Positions 47,601 through 56,911 of a stretch of 64,000 nucleotides of DNA are shown one piece after another. Within the stretch, counting starts at the first letter, position 1, and every line of letters starts with the position of its first letter. The stretch covers positions 13,020,001 to 13,084,000 of the forward strand of contig JAMPIQ010000002.1 of assembly GCA_024699855.1 (NCBI GenBank), read 5' to 3'. This DNA comes from Aphelenchoides besseyi (Eukaryota; Nematoda; Chromadorea; Rhabditida; Aphelenchoididae). The notes under the pieces were generated by a model. That model made no database searches. It was not told the origin of the DNA and saw only the letters and a program-made list of their open reading frames with translations. The translations under genes were made by a program, and so were the position numbers.

Positions 47601-50044
47601 CTAATAGTGGGTGTCGAAATGTTTTTGATTGTGTTGCAATTCTTTTTTCAATTTCCAAACTCGGACAAAAATGTTTCTGCTTCACGTCAACTGCTGACTA
47701 TTTTGCGTTGATGTCATCAGCTTTATTTTTGATTGGGTTTGAAATCAGCTATGACGCTGAAGATTTGGGTGTTTGTTGTTCCAGTCACAAGCCTCTAAAT
47801 CAGTAAATAATCTTCTTGCGTAAGGATTTTTGACGGATAATGAAAGAGATAGCCAACGACGGATTACCACGATTAGAACACGAAAAAGAACCGTGCAATC
47901 GAAGACACTTACGATATCATCCGCAATTCGTTTTCAGACTGTGATAATGTAATGGCATTTCAGTTGCGTATTAAGTGAATTGGCTTCTATTAGTGGAAGT
48001 CGATAGAAAAATATCACTCGAAGGGATAAAACATTCATCAGTCATCTTCTTCCTTTATCTTTTAACTCTGTTGGTTGGCAAGACAACCAATAGATGAATT
48101 CGTGTCTACAAATCGGATTTTCGTTTCTTGTGCAGCTTACTGTGAGTCGTCGTTATACGAAAAAACGGTTTCCAATCTTTTTTGTCGGTTGTTTTTCGAG
48201 TCATGTTTAAATTTTAGTCTTGCACAATAGAAGTGATTGTGTTTACAGTATTCTCGGCCTTATTACTCATATTTTGTCAGTTTAAAAGCTTAGAAAGCCG
48301 TTGGAGTATACATTGCTCAGTTCATTCATGTACTGCAACAATTGCATGCAGTCCTTTCATTTCTTTAGTTTTTGCTTGCATTCCTATAATGTATTGAGCA
48401 GTTACTAGTGATCTCGTTATTCCGTGAGTACTTATCGCACATCAATGGAACGTAGGGTCAATGAGTGATGTTAGATGACTGTCTGATTTAGTCGTTAATT
48501 ATGAAAACCGATTGAAATAAGTCATTTAAAAGGAATTTGTGTGACAAAATGACTTTATTGGTCCAATCAAACTTCTTATTTCCGTTGGCCATTTCGTTGC
48601 ATTTAGAAAGTTGAGTGAGTGTAGTTGTTTCTCGCTTCGGACACTAACGAATTCTGTGCACGGCCAAATCTTCCGGTTTGATTTTTGCCACGACGACAAG
48701 TTTGAAGAATTCCGGAAACCGGCCAAACTCCCATGGGTTGTTTCTCAGCTTATACTGATGACTGCTAATGCAACGATGCGTTTCGAATACGTTTTCGTGT
48801 TCGGAAACACTTCATCACGAGAAATTGGAGTTTTGATTTCAAGTGTAACATTTTCGTAGTTCAATCATTTACCGTTGAATTCGTATCACAGAGTCAGAAA
48901 TCGTGCACTTCATAGATTGTCTATGCTTAATGATTAAGCACCATTGAAATTTTAAAAAAGACTTCCAATGTGGATTTGGTTTTTCCGCGTTTATTGTCTC
49001 TTCGTCATATTGACCAAAAAACGTTGTCGCTTTTGAACATGAATGAGGTTATTGGCAAAAGAACGGAAACGGCAGTTCGCTGAATTAACCCTAAAAGCAA
49101 AAACTTATTACCCTGTGGCTATCGTAGAGTAGGTTTTCACCCACTCATAGTCAAACAAAGAAGTTTACGTGATATGTTTCTTGAGCTCTTTTCAATGTAT
49201 CCGTTAATTGGCTCAACGCTAATTTCATTTTCGTTGTCTAGAGTTTGAAATTGAAACAAATTTGTGTTTAATGTTGAATGGCAGTGTATGTGCGCGGGTT
49301 CAGATTCGGAATTCATTGCTTTTCGTGCCACAACGAACGCAATTGCCCTTCAGCAGTTTTTGCCCGAGATTTGGTATGACTGCAATTTGAAGGGTGGTCG
49401 ACGAACGAAGTGGATGAGCAGCATATTCACGGGTTTTCGCGTTTGTCCAAAAGGTCACAAACTAATCCTAGTTCATAACACGTTTCTTATTTCCATGTGC
49501 CATTTTTTTAGCATTTCCTCTATCAAGAGCCAAAAACAACGTCGTATGTTGGTTCGCGGAAAACATTATGCAGAATAGGCAATTGTTGAACTTCCGGGCA
49601 AAAAAGTTGACCAAATGACTTCAAACTTGATTCTTTCGTAAAGTCCAATAACCTTAGAGAAACTTTGACTTTTAACTTCATGATGTTGATTTCTTATGTC
49701 CCATCTTAAAGACTGTCAATTAGTTGGTTTTTAAGAGTTTGACCAAAGCTCAGCGTTTGGACACTTTAAATGCATAGCAACAGATTAATTACGCGCAGTT
49801 GATATTTCGATAACCGCATGGTTAACTTTTCCTTTACAAAAGTGCGAATCACAGTGCAGATTAACTGAGATTATCTTGAACGTCATTTTCGTCTGTTTGT
49901 GTAAGCTTGTCTGTTGAGGAATTAGCTGACTGAATTCGTAGAAAAGTTGATTCAATTTGAGTCGAAAACTTCCAACTACTTGAAATCGGTTTTCAACAAT
50001 TTCATACGTTGACGGCGAAATATTCATGTGTGAATTTTAGGCGT
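44613..50044. other. 5.4-kb gene-poor region upstream of the PDF receptor
   Basis: No supportable gene. A frame at 44712-44981 follows an acceptor-like TTATAG, encodes a strongly hydrophobic stretch (LVLLLFILVILAQLAFLLF) and is followed by AATAAA near 44993, but has no Met. Frames at 46390, 48611 and 49264 lack ATG starts or homology. An intron acceptor (GAATTTTAG) lies 4 bp before the receptor ATG, so much of this could be a non-coding first intron, outron or enhancer region. Confidence 0.5.
48924..48940. repeat. 17-bp perfect palindrome with two homeodomain cores
   Basis: TGCTTAAT, G, ATTAAGCA: an exact inverted repeat with two ATTA/TAAT cores, about 1.1 kb upstream of the PDF receptor start. 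It could be a paired homeodomain site. Confidence 0.35.
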
Positions 50045-52252
50045 ATGTCGTTGCCTTCAACCAGCAGCCTCCTCAATGCAGGGACGTCACTACACAATGT
50101 CAGCAGCAGTGGATTCTTGTTGCTTAATGGTTTGCAATCGAATCTCGCTGAGACCATGGAACAGTGTTTGGAAGCTTTGGAACGAAGCGGATTGGTGGTT
50201 GTTCCAGGTAAAAATGCACTTTGTGAGGACTAGTTTATGATTATTATTCCAATAAATAAGTCATGAAAACGATTACTTTGCATACGGGTTGCTTACAGAT
50301 GACGGAACAACTTGGTGTAATGCAACTTGGGATAGTGTTCTGTGTTGGCCGGCAACTCCCGCCGATTCGAGCATCACTCTTCAATGCCCTCCGCTCAAAG
50401 GTCTTGATCCTGCCAGTGAGTATGAACAGGACTTTACACGACTTGCAAGTGTTACAGAAAACATTACCAAGTTTTGTCACAAATCGGGTCGATGGATGGG
50501 AAAAACGGCGGACGATTTCTCTCGTCCGTATGGTTGGACCAATTTTACGATGTGTTTTACCCAAGAAGTTGTGGATATCATGCGTATGAATAACGGCTCA
50601 CTTGTCGTAATCAAAAACAAACGAAGCAGTGTCTAAAGAGATTTGTTTTAGCTCGCTCAAGACATTGCCAAAAACGCTCGAAAATTGGAGTTCGTTGGTC
50701 TCGGTCTTTCATTCATTAGTTTGCTCGTTTCTGTTCTAATATTTTCATGTTTTCGGTGAGATAATCAGCGATCTGATTCACAAAATTTCTAGGCGGTTGA
50801 GAGTGTTCCGGAATCTGCTCCACCTTCAACTCATGATCGCAATTTTGATGATGGTCGTTATTCGTTTAATTCTCTACATTGACTTGGTATTCACAAATAA
50901 ACTAGGCAATGCGATCGCAAATCCTGACGGTGGACGAACAATCAACACCATGGCCTACGTTTGCGAGTTGGCTTATTTTTTGTTGGAGTATTTTAAAACT
51001 GTCGCATTTTGGTGGATGTTTCTTGCCGGGTATTTAAAGAACATGTCTTCGAAGTTATCGTGTATTTTAGTTTACATCTTCATAATCAACTTGTCTTTAC
51101 GGTCTTCAATCGAGAGCCAAAATTATACTTATATCTTCTTGCCGGTTATGGTAATCAACAAAAGTCGACGTCAATTGACTAACATGTTTTCAGGTATCCC
51201 ATTAGTTCATACGGTTATTTGGTTGTTGGTAATAATCATTAAAAAGCAGGGTAAAGTTCAAAAGTGCCTGGGGAATTACTATTTGGAACCGGACTTTTGG
51301 ATACTTGACGGCCCGCGGATGATTCAACTAGTTGTGAGTATTTGCGTTCTTTTGTAATTCTTTAATGAAACAAATTTAGATCAACACTTTCTTCGTTTGC
51401 AACGTAATTCGAGTATTGTGGTTGAAAGTGAGCGAAACTCATAATGCCAGTGAGATGGATCGAATGAAGTAGGAACAAGGTTATTGGTTCCGACCAATCA
51501 AACATTTAGGAAGAGTGTTAAAGCAGCTTTTATGCTCATTCCATTGCTTGGAATTCCCAATATCATGCAGACGATTCCATTCACATTCACTCAGGAAAAT
51601 ATTATGGTATGTAGGTAATTGAAGAAGTTGTGTTAAAACCAATTCTTAGTATTTTGCTTGTTGGACTTACGTAGCTTCCTTTACCTACATGTACCAAGGT
51701 CTAATGATTTCGATTATTTACTGTTTCACAAACCGAGAGGTCAGTTAAAACAGCAATAACTAACTAATCTCTTTCTATTTAGGTACAATCGGTGATCAAA
51801 TCTTATTATCGTAAGTTCTCGATTGTTTTCAATAACCATCAAGATTAAGAGCGCTATAAACTAACGCACACGAGCACAAACGAATTGCGTCGTGGATCTC
51901 GCTCAATTGCTTCTTATTATCAAGTACGCAACGGCAATGTAACAACGTCACTGGATGGTGATTTCTATCGCAAAGAATCATCGAACGGATCTCCGAATGT
52001 TAAAGTTTCGACTTGTAATTGCACGCCAAGACGAAACATATCAATGGCCGGCGATATACCCTTCAACTTCTGTCCGGCGACCGAACACACGCCGTTGAAG
52101 TCGTGTTTGCGTTGCGACGAGTTTCCTTATGATGAGCCAACTACCAAGTGAGTTGATGGAAATTGAATTTCCAGTAGAAATATTCTTGTTATAATAATGA
52201 AAAATTTTGCAGGAAAACTTCGGTCGTCACTTTTCTCAACGATGTCGGTTGA
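50045..52252 (+). CDS. pdfr-1: PDF-type class B (secretin family) GPCR
   Basis: A Gs-coupled receptor for pigment-dispersing-factor peptides, which in worms controls locomotion and roaming. The hormone-binding domain reads WCNATWDSVLCWPATPA, then CP, CHKSGRWMG and GWTNFTMCF, matching insect PDFR. The linker ARKLEFVGLGLSFISLLVS enters helix 1; LHLQLMIAILMMVVIRLILY is helix 2, and YVCELAYFLLEYFKTVAFWWMF helix 3 in part. Removing a 44 bp intron (GTATTTAAAG to ATTTTAG, near 51030-51071) gives GLHLHNQLVFTVF, the class B G-L-x-L-H-N motif, which strongly supports that splice. Later helices include YYLEPDFWILDGPR, KKSVKAAFMLIPLLGIPN and YQGLMISIIYCFTNREVQ. The C-tail of about 120 residues is Ser/Cys-rich. 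No clear signal peptide is present in exon 1. Confidence 0.92.
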
Positions 52253-52484
52253 CTTTTTGGCCACGAAAGCGTTGAACAAATCATTACGGCTATCTCAGGA
52301 CTTGCTATTTCTTTCCATTTGTTGTATCGATTTGGGTTATACTCGTTAAATGATATTTAATCATCGATAAACATCTTAAAGTTCTTTGCAGGAATTAGAG
52401 AGATCGAAGAGAAAATGGGGCTACTAATTAAATGGAAAGTCATTTGGATTTTTACCTTCATAACTAAACCACACCGCACTAAAA

Positions 52485-52505
52485 TACAAGGTGTCCCAGT
52501 TGAAA
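52485..52505 (+). mobile_element. Solitary mariner-like terminal inverted repeat
   Basis: TA followed by CAAGGTGTCCCAGTTGAAA. The GGTGTCCCA core next to a TA dinucleotide is typical of mariner-family ends. I see no matching opposite end or transposase, so at most a fragment. Confidence 0.3.
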
Positions 52506-52822
52506 CCCTTTATTTCAAACACGTATTTCTTGGTCATTTCTTAATCAATTTTTATGCGATTTTTTGCACATGATAGTGGACAGCTAAAAATTTTGTTTTC
52601 TTTCAAAGATTTTCAAAATCATTTGAAGTTTGCATTTTGGTAAAGTGTTCAGTCCGAGCGGAAATAATCGCATGCAAATGCGCTGCGTGTGGCCTTTCTC
52701 TCCACTTTTCAGAAAAGATCTTTGACTGTTTTTCAAGTGTTTATCGTTCAAATCTCAACAGATCTTCCGTCTTTTTGGATGTCTTTTTGGAGTCGGTGGG
52801 CGTACTCTTCGATCGATGATTT

Positions 52823-53760
52823 CTTGAAGAAGATCCGCAAATTCAGTTTCGATTCGAGCTTGAAGATCTGCCAGATTCTCCGGTTTCGTACGATGAACGG
52901 TCGTTTTTGATGGAATCCCCTCAAGATTTGCAAGTGCGCGAGCTGATTGATTTGGTTCTCACGAATCAAACGGAGAATTTCGCCATCACTTTCGGAGTTC
53001 TGGCCGTTCTTAACAAAAACGAATTGAAAATCAGACACAATTCCTAACCTTTCCTTAGCTCCATGTCTCTTGTGGACATCACCTTGTTGCAAAAAGTTGT
53101 CGAACCAAGTCGAGAAATTTGAAGCATTCGGAACGGGAGCACGTTGCCCGGACAAAGAATTGTCTACGAGGCCATCAACACGATTGAAGACGAACGCCAT
53201 CGATCCATTGGACAATTCGGCCGTGGATGCGATGACCGAGTATTTGGATCAAATCGAAGAGTCCGGCTTGGCTCAACAGCAATTGAAGCTGAAGATCGGC
53301 GCAAAAGTCATGTTCATTTCGAACACCGACACGTCCTCCGACTCTGCAACGGCACTCCGGCAGTTGTCACCGGTTTGCAACCGGACGCCGTGACTGTTCG
53401 GCACATCGAGTCCGATGGTTTAACTGGCGAAGAAATCGACGTTGTTCGTCGAGTTTTGATCGCAAAGCCAACTACGATCAACGCCAAACGGTGGCTATTC
53501 GTCGTGTCCAATTTCCTTTAAAATTGCCTTTCGCAATGACCACCAACAAAGCCCATGGCTAAACAATGGAGTAAATCGATTGGTATTTAAACTCGCCAGT
53601 CTTTGCACACGGTCAGTTGTATGTGGCTTTGTCGCGTGTTGGTCGAGCATTTGACATCTACATTTTCAACCCGGATAATGTGCAAATCGATCCCAAAATG
53701 CAACAGCAAAGCAAGTTCATTTTGAACTTTGTCAACCCGGAAGTCACCAAATTCGTAAAG
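52823..53760 (+). pseudogene. Decayed PIF1/Helitron-type helicase fragment
   Basis: C-terminal part of a PIF1-family DNA helicase as found in Helitron transposons. Pieces in order and in different frames: a 74-codon segment with VRELIDLVL and VLAVLNKNEL (52823-53047, ends in stop), LPGQRIVYEA (about 53138), LKLKIGAKVMFISNTD (about 53284), LCNGTPAVVTGLQ (about 53343), then LPFAMT and finally YVALSRVGRAFDIYIF (53617 on), the motif VI hallmark. At least three frame changes and several stops separate them, and the N-terminal helicase motifs and the Rep domain are absent, so it is a dead remnant. A preceding stretch (52253-52822) has only the receptor 3' UTR and a mariner-like end. Confidence 0.75.
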
Positions 53761-54517
53761 CAGTTGGGAGCTGACGCGAACGCAGTTAACTCCAATATCA
53801 TTACTACATTGCTCCCGTCAATCCACCGGCCAATCCGACAGCCGATGACGACGATTCAATGGATGTTTAATTGTTGTTCATTCTTTGACACCAATAGGTT
53901 TCTTACGCTTTCTTCTTTCAAAAAGAAAGCACCACTTTGATGGATTGATCACGTTGGCGTACGTGAAGTGGCTTTTCAACTAAGAGTCAATCCGCTTACA
54001 ATTAAAAACTATTTATGAGCCGATTAGGACTCTGTTCGTACCGTTTATTTTCACTTTCTTTCATAACTTCAGAAAAATGATTTTATGTTTCTCTTCCTGT
54101 CCCATCTTCAATATTCTTACCGTATCACAACGACATTGAATTTACTCAAACGAAATGTTTCTAATACAACTCAAAAGTCCTTTGACCGTCTTGCACTTTT
54201 TGGGCTGAAGGCTAAAACCGCCAGGTAGTCAACTTTATTTACTCCAACCCACGCTACAGACCCAACACCACTAACGGCACAAGACGGGAACAAAGCGACC
54301 GTCTTGCTATAAGATCTAATTCGAATAGTTAACATATAGTATATATACTGTAGTGCACTGACTGTTTATTTATATGCGTTCAAATTTGCGCGCTTTTGTA
54401 CTTTTTTGGCATTATGTGTTTCCTTTATTCTTCGCATTTTTCGCATGCCTAGTGCTTACTTCTTAGGTATTTTCGATTTAATATTTCTCGCAAATTGCTA
54501 ACAACTTTTCATTTAGA
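53761..54517. other. Spacer with no recognisable feature
   Basis: AT-rich sequence after the dead helicase. It includes a short TA-rich palindromic run near 54336-54350 but no open frame, RNA gene or repeat that I can support. Confidence 0.4.
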
Positions 54518-54685
54518 ATGACCGCTCTGACTCAAATAAATGTTTCCGATGAGACTTCTACGTGTCCGCTGCTCATCGAAGAGGATTCAGGCTTAACAAT
54601 CGAAAATTTACAAGCTGTCCAACTCCTTGGAGTCAGAGCGTCCAAATGCTGCCTATCGCGCCCTTATTCTCTTAAGAGCCCGTAG
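54518..54685 (+). CDS. Short ORF after a splice acceptor, possible ubiquitin-like remnant
   Basis: ATG 54518 follows CTTTTCATTTAGA and opens 55 codons (INVSDETSTCPLLIEED, LTIENLQAV). The pattern faintly resembles the start of a ubiquitin-like fold such as in DDI1, and the similarity seems to continue in another frame, which would mean decay. No downstream exon is clear. Confidence 0.2.
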   Translation: MTALTQINVSDETSTCPLLIEEDSGLTIENLQAVQLLGVRASKCCLSRPYSLKSP

Positions 54686-55232
54686 ACAATTCTTTTTGAT
54701 CAACATTCAAGCAAGTGACTCCTTTATTTCAACTCAAACTTGGGTTAATAAGCCATAACATAAGCGCGAAAGAACGGAGTTAAAACAAATTTAAGCAGGG
54801 AGAGGGACAAAACACGGATGTCGAATGAAATGAAAGAAAGTGGAGGTCGTTCCAAGGCGATGAAGGTGCCATCTGCGCAATCAAAGATCGGCATTCTTGG
54901 TTTCGTAGGTCCGATGAATCGGACAAAACTATGTTCCCAAGTGCCACAAACTTAATTCTACCGTCGAATGAATCAGCGGAATTTCCCTTGAGGTAGTTCT
55001 TGCTTTACTCTGTTTTTTAAAATGATATCTTTAGTGTCGGAAATGGCATAATTTACAACCCTGACAACTGGAGCGTAGATGTGATCTACCTCGTCCATTT
55101 GAATTCTCAGTCCCGATGAAGGCGAAACCAAGGAGACGGCGAAGATCCTAAAACTTTATCAAACATGGAATCCTATTTGCACTTTTGATCTCACTGAATG
55201 CTCTTCCCTTGAGCTTATACGTGACAACGAAG

Positions 55233-55592
55233 GTACGTTGAATTGATATATGTACAATATACAATGTCCGCGGATTTCAATATCCGCGTATAAAAGCATC
55301 GCGACGCCGATCAATTTCTTCTCTTCTCTCTATCATTTCGCATCCCGTCTCGGAGCCGGACCGCAGGCTCTCGCAGCCATCAGCTCTACAGCTTGCGTCC
55401 ATTTATTCACGGAAATAAATTCGTCTATTTTGCGGACATACAATATAATTTACCATTTAGATTGCGGATCAATGTTGGGCGAAAAATTCTGTGTTGGTTT
55501 GTGCAATGATGTCCGGTACGTGTGCGGTGGTATCCGGTGCCGTCGCGGTTATCAAAGTTGGATACTATTTGTACGATAGATTTCGTAAATGA
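55233..55592 (+). CDS. Last intron and last exon of a small plus-strand gene
   Basis: A donor AG/GTACGT at 55233 and an acceptor TTACCATTTAG ending 55460 define a 228 bp intron that contains a solo LTR. Exon 55461-55592 is open in the frame ending TGA 55590-55592 and encodes a membrane helix with a short basic tail (AVAVIKVGYYLYDRFRK); AATAAA follows at 55618-55623. In that frame the preceding exon (ending 55232) reads ILFALLISLNALPLSLYV, signal-peptide-like, but no ATG is visible. A second frame gives a Cys-rich end instead. The gene may be broken. Family not recognised. Confidence 0.35.
55265..55438 (+). mobile_element. Solo LTR of an LTR retrotransposon
   Basis: A 174 bp element begins TGTCCGC and ends GCGGACA (TG...CA with 7 bp inverted ends) and is flanked by an exact 5 bp direct repeat TACAA (55260-55264 and 55439-55443), the target-site duplication. 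Inside are a TATA box (TATAAAA, 55289-55295), a 7-6-7 hairpin CGCGGAT/ATCCGCG just upstream of it (55269-55288), and AATAAA (55414-55419), the promoter and poly(A) modules expected of an LTR. No internal gag or pol is present, so it is a solo LTR left by recombination. Family (BEL/Pao or Gypsy) is not assignable. Confidence 0.8.
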
Positions 55593-55973
55593 AGCTACTA
55601 TTTTGACTGAACGTTCGAATAAACTCATTTGTGACAAGAAATTCTTTGGTTTTTGAAGCATCGGATCAGCAGCCAAGTATTCGTATAAACTTCTCATAAG
55701 CAATATTTCGTGGAAAACGAAGGTCCACAAGATTAAAAATCAAACGTTTCACAAACCAATGACTTGCAGCTCAAAAATTAACAACTTTATTACACTTTAT
55801 ATATGATATAACTTCAAGATAAACATCACTCAAAATGTCTAATAGAAGAAGAAGTGAGACAACGTTAAGTTTTGAGCACCCATAATCGAGAACATAATAG
55901 TGAGTTTTCTTATCATCTATGGTATTAGACGTGAATTTTCTGGGTAAAGTTCATTCGGAAACAATCGTGCCAA

Positions 55974-56585
55974 TCAAGATCGCACGCGCATAAGAATCCT
56001 GCCGAGCAGGTTGTCACCTCGCCATTTTTTCGGATTGCCACAATCTTTATCGTCCATACTCAAACCAATGCCCCATTTGTTGTCGGTGGGTGAGGCTTCG
56101 ACAAGAACGGCTTTGCCCGTCGCTATAAGTTCTGCTCATAACGCTTCGTTCTGTTCGAATTTAGCCATACAAACGCCTTCCATAATCCACAAACAACTAA
56201 ATAATAATACAAAGCCTATGAACTTGCTCTTTCTTGAATGCTTTGCCAACTTCGACGATCGAAATTTTTCAAACGAGAAACCAAATTTTTTGCGGTTTTT
56301 GCATCGGGCATCTTCCTGACTTTGCGCGCCACATGCATATCGCCGTGGAACTTCGCCTTCTTGAACATGTAGTAATGTTCTGCCGTTGGGAACATTTCAT
56401 CTGAAAAGAACGGCCATGCAGATACAAAAACCCGTTGACTCACCTTCCAATTCTATTCCGTTGGCACAAACGAAATGATTGCTGAAGACGTACTTTTTCG
56501 TGAAGAATGTAATGTATCGTCGATCATCGCGACTTTCGTAAACCGGAGGTTTGTGGAACACAACTGAACTACGACGAAACCCCAT
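55974..56585 (-). pseudogene. Decayed NADAR (YbiA-like) domain gene
   Basis: NADAR proteins act on ADP-ribose derivatives. Exon 1 (from ATG 56585) has YITFFTKKYVFSNHF; a 43 bp intron (GTGAGT to CTTTTCAG) leads to EMFPTAEHYYMFKKAKFHG, then FDRRSWQSIQER, MEGVCMAKFEQNEAL, GKAVLVEASPTDNKWGIGLS and WRGDNLLGRILMRVR, covering the whole domain. Two faults are seen: no splice joins the WQSIQER and MEGVC segments in frame (around 56190-56222), and TGA at 56136-56138 stands where the family has Arg (CGA to TGA). A natural stop follows at 55974-55976. An alternative N-terminus beginning MSPTELSTAEW (ATG 56716) is in another frame. It could still be an expressed fragment. Confidence 0.7.
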
Positions 56586-56911
56586 TCGAATACACCTGAA
56601 TAGTAAGGTCTGAAACAAGTGGATTATCGGTTGTTACAACGATCAGGAAACTCGTAAACAAACCCCAAACCTTCTGGTTGAAGCCATTCGGCGGTTGACA
56701 ACTCAGTCGGTGACATTTCGATTCTCGAAGCGAAGGATTGTTTTCTGTTGCAAAATGACAAGAGAAGTAGAGATTATGCCGAATTTATGGATTGCGCCGA
56801 TAATGACGAATATTTTTGCTAGCCAAGTAATTGTAGCCAGTTAAACAGCGCGATCTCATCGTGACTTTCTGTCACCAATCTTCAGAAGTGGATAAGAAGA
56901 CGATCTTCATC

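Noticed and set aside
48611..48859. 82-codon plus frame in the gene desert
   Set aside because: Begins without ATG and overlaps an open frame on the opposite strand; no homology seen.
49285..49310. GGGTTCAGATTCG as a tRNA T-arm
   Set aside because: No acceptor stem, D-arm or anticodon arm can be folded around it; no tRNA or rRNA gene was found anywhere in the window.
49264..49578. 104-codon plus frame
   Set aside because: No ATG at the first codon, no splice context and no recognisable family.
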